Part shown: piece by piece, positions 34,050 through 44,326 of the stretch
Layout: each line of letters opens with the position of its first letter
How positions within the stretch are numbered: position 1 is the stretch's first letter
The notes under the pieces: generated by a model
The model's database searches: none
The model's input: only the letters and a program-made list of their open reading frames with translations
Told to the model about the DNA's origin: nothing
NCBI RefSeq assembly: GCF_015732185.1
Contig: NZ_WIQM01000015.1
Span: 124,001 to 188,000 of the forward strand
Length of the DNA stretch: 64,000 nucleotides
DNA from: Pectinatus haikarae
GTDB taxonomy: Bacteria > Bacillota > Negativicutes > Selenomonadales > Selenomonadaceae
Direction of reading: 5' to 3'
Position numbers and translations under genes: made by a program

Positions 34050-34075
34050 AGCCCTCTGATTACTCAGAGGGAAAA
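34050..34075. terminator. Bidirectional terminator between PTS and tartrate operons
   Basis: CCCTCTGA pairs with TCAGAGGG around TTAC. On the minus strand it is followed by CTTTTTTC, a good U tail for the tartrate operon; on the plus strand the tail is poor. Confidence 0.75.
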
Positions 34076-34090
34076 ACATAATATATCCTC

Positions 34091-34702
34091 TCATTTTATA
34101 AAGCTTACATGCTTGCATATTTCTTTATACGCTTCATCTTTTCGTTTATCATAAATAATCTTATTTTCCTCAAAAAGATTGCGTCCGTGTGTGTCTATTG
34201 ATACTATAAGCGGCCCGAATTCTTTTACCTTACAGGTCCAAAGTGTTTCGGGCATCCCTAAGTCCTTCCACTTTGCACTTTCAATATATTCTACACATTT
34301 CGCAGCTACTACAGCACATCCGGCAGGAAAAACCACATGTAATGCCTTATACTTTTGGCATCCTGCCATAGTGCCTTTCCCCATACCTCCTTTGCCGACA
34401 ATCAACCGAACACCTGTTTTTTTTATAAATTCTTCTTCAAATTTTTCCATACGCATGCTGGTTGTAGGTCCTACCGAAACCATTTCATATTTATCTTCAT
34501 CCAATGTACGTATTATTGGCCCTGCATGTAGAATTGCTCCTCCACGAATATCAATAGGCAGATCACGTTTTTCTTCAATGAGCCTTCTGTGTGCGACATC
34601 ACGGCAAGTCGTGATATATCCGTTAAGATATATAATATCTCCTACATTTATATCTTCAAGATCTTCTGCCTGAATTGGTGTTGTTAATATTTTTTTATCC
34701 AT
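34091..34702 (-). CDS. ttdB: L(+)-tartrate dehydratase subunit beta
   Basis: TtdB is the small subunit of the oxygen-sensitive [4Fe-4S] L-tartrate dehydratase that forms oxaloacetate. The 203 residues match the family end to end: D-V-A-H-R-R-L-I-E near residue 36, [10 protein letters not shown] near 55, G-P-T-T-S-M-R-M-E near 79 and G-K-G-G-M-G near 103. Its ATG overlaps the ttdA stop by 1 nt. A class I fumarase beta subunit is the alternative, but the linked DASS transporter and LysR gene favour tartrate. Confidence 0.9.
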   Translation of the reverse strand: MDKKILTTPIQAEDLEDINVGDIIYLNGYITTCRDVAHRRLIEEKRDLPIDIRGGAILHAGPIIRTLDEDKYEMVSVGPTTSMRMEKFEEEFIKKTGVRLIVGKGGMGKGTMAGCQKYKALHVVFPAGCAVVAAKCVEYIESAKWKDLGMPETLWTCKVKEFGPLIVSIDTHGRNLFEENKIIYDKRKDEAYKEICKHVSFIK

Positions 34703-35601
34703 TAAAAATTCACCCCCGAATGTGAGTCGATAACATAATTCAGTTCACGGTCAAACACAATATGTCCGCGGCGATGAGACCAACAACCCACATTTACAGC
34801 CACACCTATAACGGATGGATGACGTGCAGCATTCTCAATATGGACACCCATTACGGAATTTTTCCCCATGAGTCCCTGTGGTCCAAGTCCTATTTTATTT
34901 ATACCTTCCTCTAAAAGTTTTTCCATTTCAGCTGCACGTGCATTCTTATTATGTGATCCCAAAGGCCTCATGAGTGCTTTCTTAGACAGCACAGCTGCAA
35001 CTTCGACAGAGGTTCCAATGCCGACTCCGACCAAAAGCGGCGGACATGCATTTAGTCCATACGTCGTCATTTGGTCCAGTACAAACTTCGTGACACCCTC
35101 ATATCCTTCTCCCGGCATTAATACCATAGCTTTTCCGGGCAGAGAACATCCTCCACCTGCCATATAAGTGTTAATATCAAGTTTATCGGTATCAGGTATA
35201 ATATCCCAAAAAATTGAGGGAATATCTGTTCCCACATTTTTACCTGTATTATATTCGTCAAAAGTTTCCACACAATTATGTCTGAGAGGTGCTGCTTTGG
35301 TTGCACGCATTGTGGCATCTTTCAATAACGCCGGCAGCTCTCCAATATAAGGAAATTTCGCACCGCATTTTATGAAAAATTGTATAGCTCCTGTATCCTG
35401 GCAACTTGGTCTATCCAAATCTATCGCAAGTTTTTGATTTTTCATCATTGTATCATAAATTATTTTTGCCAGTGGAATAGTTTCCTGTCTGCTAAGTTCA
35501 TCAAGTTTTCCACGCACATCATCGGGCAAACATTTACCCGTATAATCTATAAATTTTACCATCGTATCCGTAATTTTTTCTGCGGCTTCTTTTTCTATCA
35601 T
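34702..35601 (-). CDS. ttdA: L(+)-tartrate dehydratase subunit alpha
   Basis: TtdA (299 residues) binds the catalytic [4Fe-4S] cluster. Conserved segments are R-P-S-C-Q-D-T-G (about 60-67), A-P-L-R-H-N near 97, A-G-G-G-C-S-L-P-G near 149 and [14 protein letters not shown] near 184, and G-C-W-S-H-R-R-G near the end. The start has GAGGG 8 nt upstream. It forms a heterodimer with TtdB, as in E. coli ttdAB. Fumarase is the close alternative because the families overlap. Confidence 0.9.
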   Translation of the reverse strand: MIEKEAAEKITDTMVKFIDYTGKCLPDDVRGKLDELSRQETIPLAKIIYDTMMKNQKLAIDLDRPSCQDTGAIQFFIKCGAKFPYIGELPALLKDATMRATKAAPLRHNCVETFDEYNTGKNVGTDIPSIFWDIIPDTDKLDINTYMAGGGCSLPGKAMVLMPGEGYEGVTKFVLDQMTTYGLNACPPLLVGVGIGTSVEVAAVLSKKALMRPLGSHNKNARAAEMEKLLEEGINKIGLGPQGLMGKNSVMGVHIENAARHPSVIGVAVNVGCWSHRRGHIVFDRELNYVIDSHSGVNF

Positions 35602-35631
35602 AATACCATCCCTCTTTAGTAAAATTAATTA

Positions 35632-37032
35632 CTACCAAATACCAATAAGTTTCCACCAAAGCGAACCAATACCGATCCAAATGATGAAATTTATTATTGA
35701 ACATGTGAAACCAATTCTCCACCAGTCTTTCTGGCCTATAAATCCTGCACCAAAATAGACCGGCGCAGCTCCTGTAGCATAATGAGTAAGTCCTGCCATA
35801 AGATTTGAAAGTACAGCAAGACCAATTGCAGCAAAATAAGGCGGTGCACCTGCTGCAACGGCAACTGCTAAAAAGGGGGCATATATAGCAGTTGCATGAG
35901 CGGAAAGACTTGCAAATGCATAGTGACTATAAAGATATACAAGAAAAAGTACACCAAGTGTTATTACCCAAGACACTCCGTTCAATGATTGTGTAACATT
36001 TTGGGCGAACCATTGAATAAAACCCGATTTATTTAGTGCCTCAGCAAGACCGATGATTCCTCCCATCCACATCATACTATCCCATGCGCCCTTTTCACTG
36101 ATAACATCCTCCCACTCGAGTACATGAAATATCAGCATAACCGACACTCCCAGTAAGGCAACTATTGTGGCATCTATATGTGTATATTGTGATGTACTCC
36201 AGAGGAGCAGTGCTCCGATAAAAACACCGCTTATAATTTTTTCATTATGTGTCATTTCACCCATATTTTTAAGTTCTTTTCCCGCAAGCTGTTGTGCCTC
36301 AGGTGTATCTTTTATTTCTGGTGTATATGTCCGATAAAGGAAGAAGGGAATTACAATAATAGAAATAATCCCCGGTACAATACCCGCTATCGCCCAAAGG
36401 CCCCACGTAATATCTAAATTTGCAGTTTGTTTAGCTAACGTAGCCATCAGGGGATTCGGTGCGCATGCAGTCAAAAAAATTGCTGCAATAGGCGCATCAG
36501 CCTGAAAGGAAACAGCTAAAAGAAACGCCCCTATCTTGCGGGCAGTGGGGCCTGGTTCTGAATCAAATACCGATGCCAGACTTCTCACAATAGGAAACAT
36601 TATCCCCCCAGACCGTGCTGTGTTTGAGGGTGTCGCCGGGCTAATAATGAAGTCACTGATAACAAGCGTATAACTGAGTTTCAAGCTACTACTGCCAAAC
36701 CAAAAAATTAATTTGTAAGCAATACGTTTCCCCAGACCTGTTTTGATAAAACCTTTTGCAAATAAAAACGCCGATATTATAAGCCATATTGTTGTATTAC
36801 TGAAACCGGCAAGTACTTCTGATGGTTTCAATAATCCAATAAGTGCCGGATAAGTAACACCTGCCAATGCGACTGCTCCCAATGGCATTGGCTGCAAAAT
36901 AAATCCTAAAATTACAGCTGCAAAAATGGCAAATATATGCCATGCTTCTACAGTAAGACCAGCAGGAACAGGAAGCAACCATATCAACATTAATGATACC
37001 AATACGATGCTGCCTCGTACTAAACGATTCAT
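35632..37032 (-). CDS. DASS-family anion transporter (tartrate/dicarboxylate)
   Basis: The 466-residue membrane protein has about 12 helices of the divalent anion:sodium symporter/CitT-TtdT family. The P-A-T-P-S-N-T-A-R-S-G-G segment (about 132-143) is the conserved substrate/ion-binding motif, and A-T-G-A-A-P-V-Y-F-G-A-G is near the C-terminus. It is the first gene of the operon, followed by ttdA and ttdB, and would import tartrate, perhaps in exchange for succinate. GAGGTGATAAG lies before its ATG. Confidence 0.9.
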   Translation of the reverse strand: MNRLVRGSIVLVSLMLIWLLPVPAGLTVEAWHIFAIFAAVILGFILQPMPLGAVALAGVTYPALIGLLKPSEVLAGFSNTTIWLIISAFLFAKGFIKTGLGKRIAYKLIFWFGSSSLKLSYTLVISDFIISPATPSNTARSGGIMFPIVRSLASVFDSEPGPTARKIGAFLLAVSFQADAPIAAIFLTACAPNPLMATLAKQTANLDITWGLWAIAGIVPGIISIIVIPFFLYRTYTPEIKDTPEAQQLAGKELKNMGEMTHNEKIISGVFIGALLLWSTSQYTHIDATIVALLGVSVMLIFHVLEWEDVISEKGAWDSMMWMGGIIGLAEALNKSGFIQWFAQNVTQSLNGVSWVITLGVLFLVYLYSHYAFASLSAHATAIYAPFLAVAVAAGAPPYFAAIGLAVLSNLMAGLTHYATGAAPVYFGAGFIGQKDWWRIGFTCSIINFIIWIGIGSLWWKLIGIW

Positions 37033-37077
37033 CTTATCACCTCTAATGCATTAAATTTATTTCAATATTTAGTTTTT

Positions 37078-37101
37078 ATAGAAAAAAATAAATATTTCTA
37101 T
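37078..37101. promoter_or_regulatory. Palindrome between the tartrate transporter and LysR genes
   Basis: ATAGAAA (37078-37084) and TTTCTAT (37095-37101) form a 7-10-7 inverted repeat; a second palindrome, ATGATTATCAT, lies at 37151-37161. Either could be the LysR operator in the divergent promoter region. Confidence 0.5.
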
Positions 37102-37192
37102 GAAATTATTGTAGATTATAATATAATATAAGTAAAATACTTGTTTTATTATGATTATCATAGTATAAAGCCTATGGAGGTCGCTTATATTT

Positions 37193-38137
37193 ATGGAATA
37201 TAGACAATTACGTTATGTCCTAAAAATAGCTGAAGAAAAAAACATTTCATTGGCGGCAAAAAAACTCTATATATCACAACCATCTTTAAGTCAATTATTA
37301 TTGACTGTAGAAAAAAAAATTGGTGCTCCTATATTTGACAGAAGTGTAACTCCTTTAAAGTTAACTTATATCGGTGAATTATATGTAAATACAGCACGGC
37401 AGATTCTTGACTCAAGTGAACAATTCTACCAACAGGTAGATGACGTTATGCATTTAAATCAAGGACATATTACAATAGGATGCTCTCCATTTCGCAGTAC
37501 ATATTTATTAGCTAAATTTATCCCTTATTTTCAGAAAAAATATCCTGCTATTACCTTGGAATTATGTGAAGATACGACTTTACGGCTGGAAGAACTTGCC
37601 CTAAATGGAGAAACAGATATATCAATTTCTCTTTTGCCAATTAACAAAAAAAATTTTTCTTATGAGGAACTATTTAAGGAAAGACTCCTCTTAGCCATTC
37701 CGCCGTATCACCCTATCTGTCGTGAATATAATCTATCTCCCGGTATTTTCTCAAAACCGCCAATAATTAATTTATCAAAATTAAAAAACACTCCTTTCAT
37801 TCTGATGGAACAGGGTCAAAAATTGCATTGCACATTACTTGAATTATGCCGTCAAGCTGGTTTTTCTCCTCAGATCAAACTGGAAACACAAAGCATGGAT
37901 GCTGCACAGGCGCTTGCTGGAGCAGGTATCGGCGTCACACTTTTACCTCACACATTAATCCAATCTGTGCAGCCTAAGTTGGCACCTTGCTATACATCGC
38001 TTATCGAAAAACCATCCCGCATAGCTATTGTCATTTGGCGTAAAAATCGTTATTTATCCAGGGCTGCACAAAAATTCATTTGTTTGCTAAAGAATTTTTG
38101 CGCTCAATCCACTAAAGAAAAAGAGTCCTCTACTTGA
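37193..38137 (+). CDS. LysR-family regulator of the tartrate genes
   Basis: The 314-residue protein has the LysR helix-turn-helix (M-E-Y-R-Q-L-R-Y-V-L-K-I-A-E-E-K and S-L-A-A-K-K-L-Y-I-S-Q-P-S-L-S-Q, residues 1-36) and a C-terminal inducer-binding domain. It is divergent from the tartrate transporter and dehydratase genes, as TtdR is in E. coli, so activation by tartrate is likely. The GGAGG site is about 11 nt from the ATG. Confidence 0.88.
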   Translation: MEYRQLRYVLKIAEEKNISLAAKKLYISQPSLSQLLLTVEKKIGAPIFDRSVTPLKLTYIGELYVNTARQILDSSEQFYQQVDDVMHLNQGHITIGCSPFRSTYLLAKFIPYFQKKYPAITLELCEDTTLRLEELALNGETDISISLLPINKKNFSYEELFKERLLLAIPPYHPICREYNLSPGIFSKPPIINLSKLKNTPFILMEQGQKLHCTLLELCRQAGFSPQIKLETQSMDAAQALAGAGIGVTLLPHTLIQSVQPKLAPCYTSLIEKPSRIAIVIWRKNRYLSRAAQKFICLLKNFCAQSTKEKESST

Positions 38138-38221
38138 GCAATATTCAATGCCACATCTCCTTATGGGCAAAACAAAAAACTGTCTCACTTAATCAAAATA
38201 TGTAAACAGTTCTTTCGAAAA

Positions 38222-38262
38222 AAATACTCCCGGACTAAAAAAGTCAGGGAGTATTTCCATGC
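38222..38262. terminator. Bidirectional terminator
   Basis: AAATACTCCC and GACT pair with AGTC and GGGAGTATTT around a short A loop. It lies between the convergent LysR and phosphatase genes. Confidence 0.75.
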
Positions 38263-38288
38263 TTATTCAAATTTCCAATCCGCTTCTC

Positions 38289-39746
38289 TCAGCGCGTCTT
38301 ATATCCTTTATAGTCCTTCAATTTGGTGTTTTTCTGCAGAACTTCAGCAATACTTGCACCGTTATTTAACTCGGTAACAGCTTTATCTGCTTTATCAGAC
38401 AAAAATACTTTATCCTGTTTCCCCAGCAGCAAAGTTTGGTCATCAGGCCAAAGCCGCCCTGTGTTTTCGTTGCGTCCCTGCAGAACGAATTTCGTATCAC
38501 CTGCCGCATTGGCCTGCTGCAATGTTATGTTATGGCTTTTTTGATATTCCGCTACAGCCGCACATAAAGCAGCGTCGTCCTTACGGCGGCGATTCATAAT
38601 GAGTACAGCTTTAGTATCCTTGAATTCTGTACAAAAGTTGAAATCCCCCTGCGAATCCATTGCCGTAAAAATCGGACCTCTCCCATGATATAACGGCGCG
38701 ATAACTTTTTCGATCGTCAGTGATTTGCCCACTCCCTGCGTCTGAGGATGTGCATTATAATCATAGGCATTGATATATTTACCATCACTGCCGAGCCGGT
38801 TAGTCATTGCCACGATGCCTTTTACCCCCGGTATATCAAAATACTTCACAGCGGCACGTATTACGTCAATTGCCGAGGCCGAATTGATCCAGACATCCAT
38901 ACCGTTTTGAGCCAAGGCTTTATATAGCTCCTTGATTTCCGGTGTAACGGTGATTCCCTGATTATATGACACGGTAATAACACCGGTATCACTTTTTCTG
39001 TCAGCCGGACTTGTATATTTCCCTTTTGACCATGTTTGTGCTTTGGCCGGATCACCATAATAGCTGTCACAGGCATAAGCAAGATTATAAACCTGCCCCG
39101 GCGTCATACCTGTAAACCAGTATGTCACCCACGGATAAGAGACCGATGTGTCCATCGTTTCTGATATAGCATCATATAACCAACGCATTTTAGTGACAAA
39201 TTCCTGATATTCAAAACTCTGTTTGATCTGTCCGGACTGTTCCCGTCCTTCAGCTGAAACCACTCCCGCCTTATAGAGAGAAGCATAAGCCCTGACCGCA
39301 TCATTTATACCGGCTTGGATCGTCACAGGCCGACCGGAACCGTCATCAGCCCCATATGTCAAGGATAATTTTTCGATTGGTATGCCTGTTTCCAGTACTT
39401 CAGCCAATTTCTGAGGAGGAACGGCAAATGCCAGATGTTCAAGCTGCCAGATCATCAGCTGTTCTTCCACATCCAAAACCGATGTCGTATTATCAAAATC
39501 AAAAACGGCATAGGGACGCTCATGTTTATCATAGTTTGGTGAATATTTTCCGTAAGTCAGCAAAAAATCATTTAGTGTGCCTCTGACTTCCGGCGCCCAA
39601 TTCTCACTTTGCAGCTGCGGTGTGCTGGCAGTTTCTGTTTCTGAAACTGCCGCAGCTCCTTCAGTAACTGGGGGGCTTACCAATACACAGATTACCGTCA
39701 TTGCCAAAGCAACACCCAGCATACGGAAATTTTTTAAAAGCCTCAT
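38289..39746 (-). CDS. Secreted HAD-superfamily phosphatase
   Basis: The 485-residue protein starts with a signal peptide (hydrophobic stretch 10-30, A-A-A region). The HAD motif I is F-D-F-D-N-T-T-S (about 82-89), with D-x-D as nucleophile and acid-base. Later regions contain W-I-N-S-A-S-A (motif II-like) and F-T-A-M-D-S-Q-G-D (motif IV-like). It resembles secreted phosphatases such as phosphorylcholine phosphatase and would act outside the membrane. AAGGAG lies before the ATG. It is a single gene between two terminators; the substrate is unknown. Confidence 0.8.
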   Translation of the reverse strand: MRLLKNFRMLGVALAMTVICVLVSPPVTEGAAAVSETETASTPQLQSENWAPEVRGTLNDFLLTYGKYSPNYDKHERPYAVFDFDNTTSVLDVEEQLMIWQLEHLAFAVPPQKLAEVLETGIPIEKLSLTYGADDGSGRPVTIQAGINDAVRAYASLYKAGVVSAEGREQSGQIKQSFEYQEFVTKMRWLYDAISETMDTSVSYPWVTYWFTGMTPGQVYNLAYACDSYYGDPAKAQTWSKGKYTSPADRKSDTGVITVSYNQGITVTPEIKELYKALAQNGMDVWINSASAIDVIRAAVKYFDIPGVKGIVAMTNRLGSDGKYINAYDYNAHPQTQGVGKSLTIEKVIAPLYHGRGPIFTAMDSQGDFNFCTEFKDTKAVLIMNRRRKDDAALCAAVAEYQKSHNITLQQANAAGDTKFVLQGRNENTGRLWPDDQTLLLGKQDKVFLSDKADKAVTELNNGASIAEVLQKNTKLKDYKGYKTR

Positions 39747-39866
39747 GGTTTAAAACTCCTTTTTCAGCATATTTATACTGTTATAATATAATTGTTAAAG
39801 TCATGTTTGATTATCAATATATTATTTTTTTATTATATTCTTCACATTGGAAGAACTTTTATCAAC

Positions 39867-39900
39867 AACAAAAAGCCCTCTGAAATCAGAGAGCTTTTTG
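39867..39900 (-). terminator. Terminator of the trp operon
   Basis: On the minus strand AAAAAGCTCTCTGA pairs with TCAGAGGGCTTTTT, ending in a T run. It lies about 55 nt after the trpA stop. Confidence 0.85.
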
Positions 39901-39953
39901 CCGGAATATCCAGTATGCAGCTGCAAACATATATACGTTATTTTTATCTGCTT

Positions 39954-40736
39954 TTATTCTGCCGCCCGCATAACCGCTTCTTTCATTTTTCTCACATATG
40001 CACCGACAGGTTCCGGTGCATTCCTGCCATGCTGCGCTATAATATTTACTATTGCACTGCCCACTATAGCTGCATCAGCTGTTTTTGCCGCTTTATATGC
40101 CTGTTCCGGAGTCGCTATGCCGAAACCGATGCCGACTGGAATCTTACTGTTTTGGCGGATAACTTTTACTATACCGGCAAGATCTGTCTTTATTTCGCTT
40201 CTCACACCTGTTACCCCCAATGAAGATACGAGATAAATAAAGCCCTGCGCTTCTTTTGCTATCATGCCTATACGCTGCAGAGAAGTAGGTGCTATCAATG
40301 ACACCATTTCAACCCCCTCTTTATTTGCGTATGATATAAGTTCATCTTTTTCTTCAAAAGGGATATCAGGAATAATGATAGCATTTATGTCCGCTTCACG
40401 GCATTTGGCAAAAAATTTTTCTTTCCCGTAAACAAACAGCAGATTGGCATATGTCATAAAGGCCATCGGTATCTGTACTTTCTCTCGTACTTTTTTCACC
40501 ATGGCAAAAATCTTATCAGTTGTCGTGCCGTTGGCAAGAGATCGCAGACTAGCCTGTTCTATGACAGGTCCTTCCGCAACCGGATCAGAAAAAGGTATGC
40601 CTATTTCTATCAGATCGGCACCATTTTCCGCCATCGAAATAATTATTTTTTCCGTGGTTTCCATATCAGGATCACCTGCGGTGATAAAGGCAATAAAGGC
40701 TTTTTTATTTTTGAATGCGTCCTGTACTTTAGTCAT
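39954..40736 (-). CDS. trpA: Tryptophan synthase alpha chain
   Basis: TrpA splits indole-3-glycerol phosphate into indole and glyceraldehyde 3-phosphate. The 260 residues carry F-I-T-A-G-D-P-D (17-24), the catalytic Glu in [11 protein letters not shown] (about 42-52), the loop-2 Asp in I-I-P-D-I-P and G-F-G-I-A-T-P-E-Q near 189. It overlaps trpB by 8 nt and is the last gene of the trp operon. Confidence 0.96.
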   Translation of the reverse strand: MTKVQDAFKNKKAFIAFITAGDPDMETTEKIIISMAENGADLIEIGIPFSDPVAEGPVIEQASLRSLANGTTTDKIFAMVKKVREKVQIPMAFMTYANLLFVYGKEKFFAKCREADINAIIIPDIPFEEKDELISYANKEGVEMVSLIAPTSLQRIGMIAKEAQGFIYLVSSLGVTGVRSEIKTDLAGIVKVIRQNSKIPVGIGFGIATPEQAYKAAKTADAAIVGSAIVNIIAQHGRNAPEPVGAYVRKMKEAVMRAAE

Positions 40737-41916
40737 GTATATCTATCCCCCTGTAACGCGCTATTGCTGCCACATCCTTATCACCACGGCCTGACAGGCA
40801 GATAATCATCACTGCGTCTTTTTTCATTTTTGGCGCTATTTTTATAGCATGCGCCACTGCATGAGCGCTTTCTATGGCCGGTATTATACCTTCTACATGT
40901 GACAGGTACTCAAAGGCGTCTACCGCTTCATCATCCGTTACCGGCACATACTCCGCACGGCCCGTGTCATGCAGATATGCGTGTTCCGGTCCTATTCCCG
41001 GATAATCCAGGCCTGCCGAAATAGAATATACAGGTGCTATCTGCCCGTATTCATCCTGGCAGAAATAGGATTTCATGCCGTGGAATATTCCCTCCGTACC
41101 GGTAGTCAGCGTCGCTGCGTGCTTACCCGTCTCAATACCTCGCCCTGCCGCTTCACAGCCGATAAGACGCACACTCTTATCATTGATAAAATTATAGAAC
41201 ATGCCCATAGCGTTGCTGCCGCCGCCGACACACGCCATTACAACATCAGGCAGCCTGCCTTCCGTATCAAGGATCTGCTGTCTTGCTTCTTTACTTATAA
41301 TACTCTGGAAGTCCCTGACAATTGTCGGAAAAGGATGAGGTCCCATTACCGACCCCAGTACATAATGTGTATCATCAATCCGTTTTGTCCATTCACGCAT
41401 CGTTTCGTTGACTGCATCTTTCAGCGTTTGTGTCCCGCTTGTCACTGCGTGCACTTTCGCACCTAAAAGTTCCATACGATAAACATTGAGCCGCTGTCGA
41501 TCGGTATCCTCCCTGCCCATAAAAATTTCGCATTCCATTCCCATAAAAGCCGCAGCTGTTGCCGTGGCAACACCGTGCTGTCCGGCTCCCGTTTCGGCAA
41601 TGACGCGTGTCTTGCCCATTTTTTTTGCCAGCAGGATCTGCCCCAATGCATTATTTATTTTATGTGAGCCTGTATGATTGAGATCTTCACGTTTTATATA
41701 TATCTTTGCACCGCCCAGATCTCTTGTCATACGATCGGCATAATATAAAAGAGAAGGCCTGCCTGCGTATGTTTTCAATAAATCGTCCAGTTCTTTTACA
41801 AATGCTTCATTGTTCTTATATTCATTATAAGTTTCTTCCAGTTCTATTACAGCATTCATCAGTGTTTCCGGTATATACTGTCCGCCGTGAATGCCAAATC
41901 TGCCTTTTTTACTCAT
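40729..41916 (-). CDS. trpB: Tryptophan synthase beta chain
   Basis: TrpB condenses indole with serine using PLP. The start at 41916 overlaps the trpCF stop (ATGA) and has AGGAG 6 nt upstream; an upstream frame is not used. The PLP lysine is in [10 protein letters not shown] (about residue 83), followed by E-T-G-A-G-Q-H-G and the phosphate-binding G-G-G-S-N-A near 229. The 395-residue length is standard. It pairs with TrpA to channel indole. Confidence 0.96.
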   Translation of the reverse strand: MSKKGRFGIHGGQYIPETLMNAVIELEETYNEYKNNEAFVKELDDLLKTYAGRPSLLYYADRMTRDLGGAKIYIKREDLNHTGSHKINNALGQILLAKKMGKTRVIAETGAGQHGVATATAAAFMGMECEIFMGREDTDRQRLNVYRMELLGAKVHAVTSGTQTLKDAVNETMREWTKRIDDTHYVLGSVMGPHPFPTIVRDFQSIISKEARQQILDTEGRLPDVVMACVGGGSNAMGMFYNFINDKSVRLIGCEAAGRGIETGKHAATLTTGTEGIFHGMKSYFCQDEYGQIAPVYSISAGLDYPGIGPEHAYLHDTGRAEYVPVTDDEAVDAFEYLSHVEGIIPAIESAHAVAHAIKIAPKMKKDAVMIICLSGRGDKDVAAIARYRGIDIHD

Positions 41917-43310
41917 TTCAATCTCCTTATGATCGACATTATTTCTTTTATTTTTACCGCATCTTTCACACCGTCTGTTTCCACACCGCTGTTGATATCT
42001 ACGCCCCACGGAGCAGCCTGTCTTATTGCTCTGGCAATATTTTTACTGCTGAGACCGCCTGCCAGCATAAAGGGTCTGTCAACTCTTTCCAGAAGTGACC
42101 AATCAAAACTATGCCCGGTACCGCCTGCTTCAGTTCCCGAAAATGTATCAAAAAGCAGCAAATCAGCCGCTGAGTTTTGCCATTTATCTATATCACTGCT
42201 GTCCTTGACACGAACCGCCTTCCATACAGCACAGCCTGTTTCTTTTTTTATGCGGATGATATCCTCTTCCGTTTCATCACCGTGCAGCTGTATCACATCC
42301 AGCGCAAGCGAATGTGCCGCATTGATTATGGCCGCTGTTACTTCATTGACAAAAACACCTGCCGCATCTATTGAAGATGAAAGCGGCACTTTCATTTCAT
42401 GGACACGCGACGAAGTGACCTGTCTTCTGCTTGGTGCAAAAATAAAGCCTATGTAATCCGGCTGGACCATATTTATCGCATCAATATCCTCCATACGGGA
42501 AACACCGCATATTTTCGTACGGGGTATCCTGACCGGCCCATACAGCTTCGTCAGTTCCTTCACTTTGTCTGCGCTGCGCATGAATGTCTCACCGATCAGC
42601 GCTCCCTGTACATTATTTTTCCGCAATCTTTCAATATTTTCTGCTGTTTTAATGCCGCTTTCCGATATGAATATAACATCTGCCGGCACCTCTTTGCGGA
42701 GGTTTATACTGTTGTTTATATCCACCGAAAAATCACGCAGATCGCGGTTATTGACCCCGATTATACGTGCTCCTGCGGCCAAAGCCTTTTTTATTTCGGC
42801 ATCGTCATGTGCCTCTATAAGACACGAAATTCCCAGTTCATCAGCTATCTGCCGAAAACGAATCAGCTGTTCGGTTAAAAGCAGCGCGCAGATCAGTAAA
42901 ACCGCTCCCGCACCCAGAATAGCCGCTTCATAAATCTGATATTCATCCACTGTAAAATCCTTGCGCAGTACCGGGATGTCCACAGCAGCGGCTATCTCGC
43001 GCAGGTATACGTCACTCCCCAGAAAAAACTCCGGCTCTGTCAATACAGAAATAGCCGCCGCACCCGCTTTTTCATAATCCCTGGCAATATCAAGATAAGG
43101 GAAATCTTCCGCAATAATGCCTTTTGACGGTGATGCCTTCTTCACCTCGCAAATAAAGGATATATCTTTTCCACGCAAAGCTTTTTCAAATAAGAACGGA
43201 TTTTTGTTTTTTCTGCCATATGCCTCCTTCTTCACTTTTTCGAGCGATTTTTGCCGCTTGCGTTCTTCCACACGGATGCGTGTTTTTGCGGCAATTTTTT
43301 CCAGGATCAT
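41913..43310 (-). CDS. trpCF: Fused indole-3-glycerol-phosphate synthase / phosphoribosylanthranilate isomerase
   Basis: One 465-residue chain carries two TIM barrels: IGPS in residues about 1-255 ([11 protein letters not shown] near 55 and the I-G-V-N-N-R-D-L segment) and PRAI from about 260 (T-K-I-C-G-V-S-R, then L-H-G-D-E and D-I-N-S-G-V-E at the end). The order TrpC-TrpF matches E. coli TrpCF, but most Firmicutes keep separate genes. The start at 43310 has AGGTG 8 nt upstream within the trpD end. The gene sits fourth in the operon. Confidence 0.94.
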   Translation of the reverse strand: MILEKIAAKTRIRVEERKRQKSLEKVKKEAYGRKNKNPFLFEKALRGKDISFICEVKKASPSKGIIAEDFPYLDIARDYEKAGAAAISVLTEPEFFLGSDVYLREIAAAVDIPVLRKDFTVDEYQIYEAAILGAGAVLLICALLLTEQLIRFRQIADELGISCLIEAHDDAEIKKALAAGARIIGVNNRDLRDFSVDINNSINLRKEVPADVIFISESGIKTAENIERLRKNNVQGALIGETFMRSADKVKELTKLYGPVRIPRTKICGVSRMEDIDAINMVQPDYIGFIFAPSRRQVTSSRVHEMKVPLSSSIDAAGVFVNEVTAAIINAAHSLALDVIQLHGDETEEDIIRIKKETGCAVWKAVRVKDSSDIDKWQNSAADLLLFDTFSGTEAGGTGHSFDWSLLERVDRPFMLAGGLSSKNIARAIRQAAPWGVDINSGVETDGVKDAVKIKEIMSIIRRLK

Positions 43311-43315
43311 ACTCG

Positions 43316-44326
43316 TCACACCTCGTTGGTTGTTTTTATAAATTCTTCCATCTTTTTATAAGCGTTTCCGCTGTCAATTGCATTTGCTGCTTTTTCCATG
43401 CCGTCTGCCAGATTTGCTGCCCTGCCCGCCAAATATAATGACATTCCCGCGTTTAAAAGCACGGCATCTCTTTTTGCGCCCGGAGCACCTGATAAAACCG
43501 TTTTCGTGATCTGCGCGTTCTCCATGCCCGCACCGCCGACCAGCTCACTGAGTGCAGCATATTCCATATCATAATTTTTAGGATCTATTTCATATTCATT
43601 GAATTTGCCGCCAGCAATTTCACACACAGTTGTTTTGCCGCACACTGTAATTTCATCAAGTCCGTCACCGTAGACCACGGCACCTCTTTGCACTCCCAGT
43701 TTTGCCAAAACTTTTGCCATAGGACGTATAAGCTCTTTGTCATAAACACCCATGAGCTGTATATTGGCTGCTGCCGGATTACCCAATGGTCCCAGTATAT
43801 TAAAAATGGTTCTGACACCCAGCTCTTTTCGTACAGGCGCCGCATATTTCATGGATGCATGGTAAACGGGTGCATACATGAAGCACATACCTATATCATC
43901 CAGCATTTTTTTATTCTGCAGAGCGTCAAGCTCCAACCTGGCACCAAGCGATTCCAGACAATCGGCAGCCCCGCATTTGCTTGAGACACTGCGATTGCCA
44001 TGCTTTGCCACAGTTACACCGGCGGCCGCGACAACAAAGGAAGCCGTGGTTGAAATATTGAAAGTATTCGCTTCATCACCGCCGGTGCCTACTATTTCCA
44101 AAACATCGTCACTCCGGTGTCCTACCTGTGTGCATTTTTCCCTCATGGCTGCGGCACAGGCTGCTATTTCGTCGACTGTTTCTCCCTTTAGACGAAGAGC
44201 TGTCAAAAAACCGCCTATCTGTGCATTTGTAGCTTTACCTTCCATTATTTCCAGCATGGCTGTATTAGCAGTTTTATAATCCAGATCATTTCCCTTTACT
44301 ATTTGATGAATAGCTTCTTTTATCAT
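43316..44326 (-). CDS. trpD: Anthranilate phosphoribosyltransferase
   Basis: TrpD attaches ribose phosphate to anthranilate. The start at 44326 overlaps the trpG stop (ATGA); a longer frame would start inside trpG and is rejected. The P-R-T fold motif G-T-G-G-D is near residue 81, K-H-G-N-R-S-V-S-S-K near 108, and the substrate arginine region in A-P-V-Y-H-A-S-M-K near 152. The length of 336 residues is normal. Confidence 0.95.
   Translation of the reverse strand: MIKEAIHQIVKGNDLDYKTANTAMLEIMEGKATNAQIGGFLTALRLKGETVDEIAACAAAMREKCTQVGHRSDDVLEIVGTGGDEANTFNISTTASFVVAAAGVTVAKHGNRSVSSKCGAADCLESLGARLELDALQNKKMLDDIGMCFMYAPVYHASMKYAAPVRKELGVRTIFNILGPLGNPAAANIQLMGVYDKELIRPMAKVLAKLGVQRGAVVYGDGLDEITVCGKTTVCEIAGGKFNEYEIDPKNYDMEYAALSELVGGAGMENAQITKTVLSGAPGAKRDAVLLNAGMSLYLAGRAANLADGMEKAANAIDSGNAYKKMEEFIKTTNEV

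Noticed and set aside
34091-35601. Class I fumarase instead of tartrate dehydratase
   Set aside because: The families overlap, but the DASS transporter and divergent LysR gene reproduce the tartrate gene arrangement, so TtdAB is preferred.
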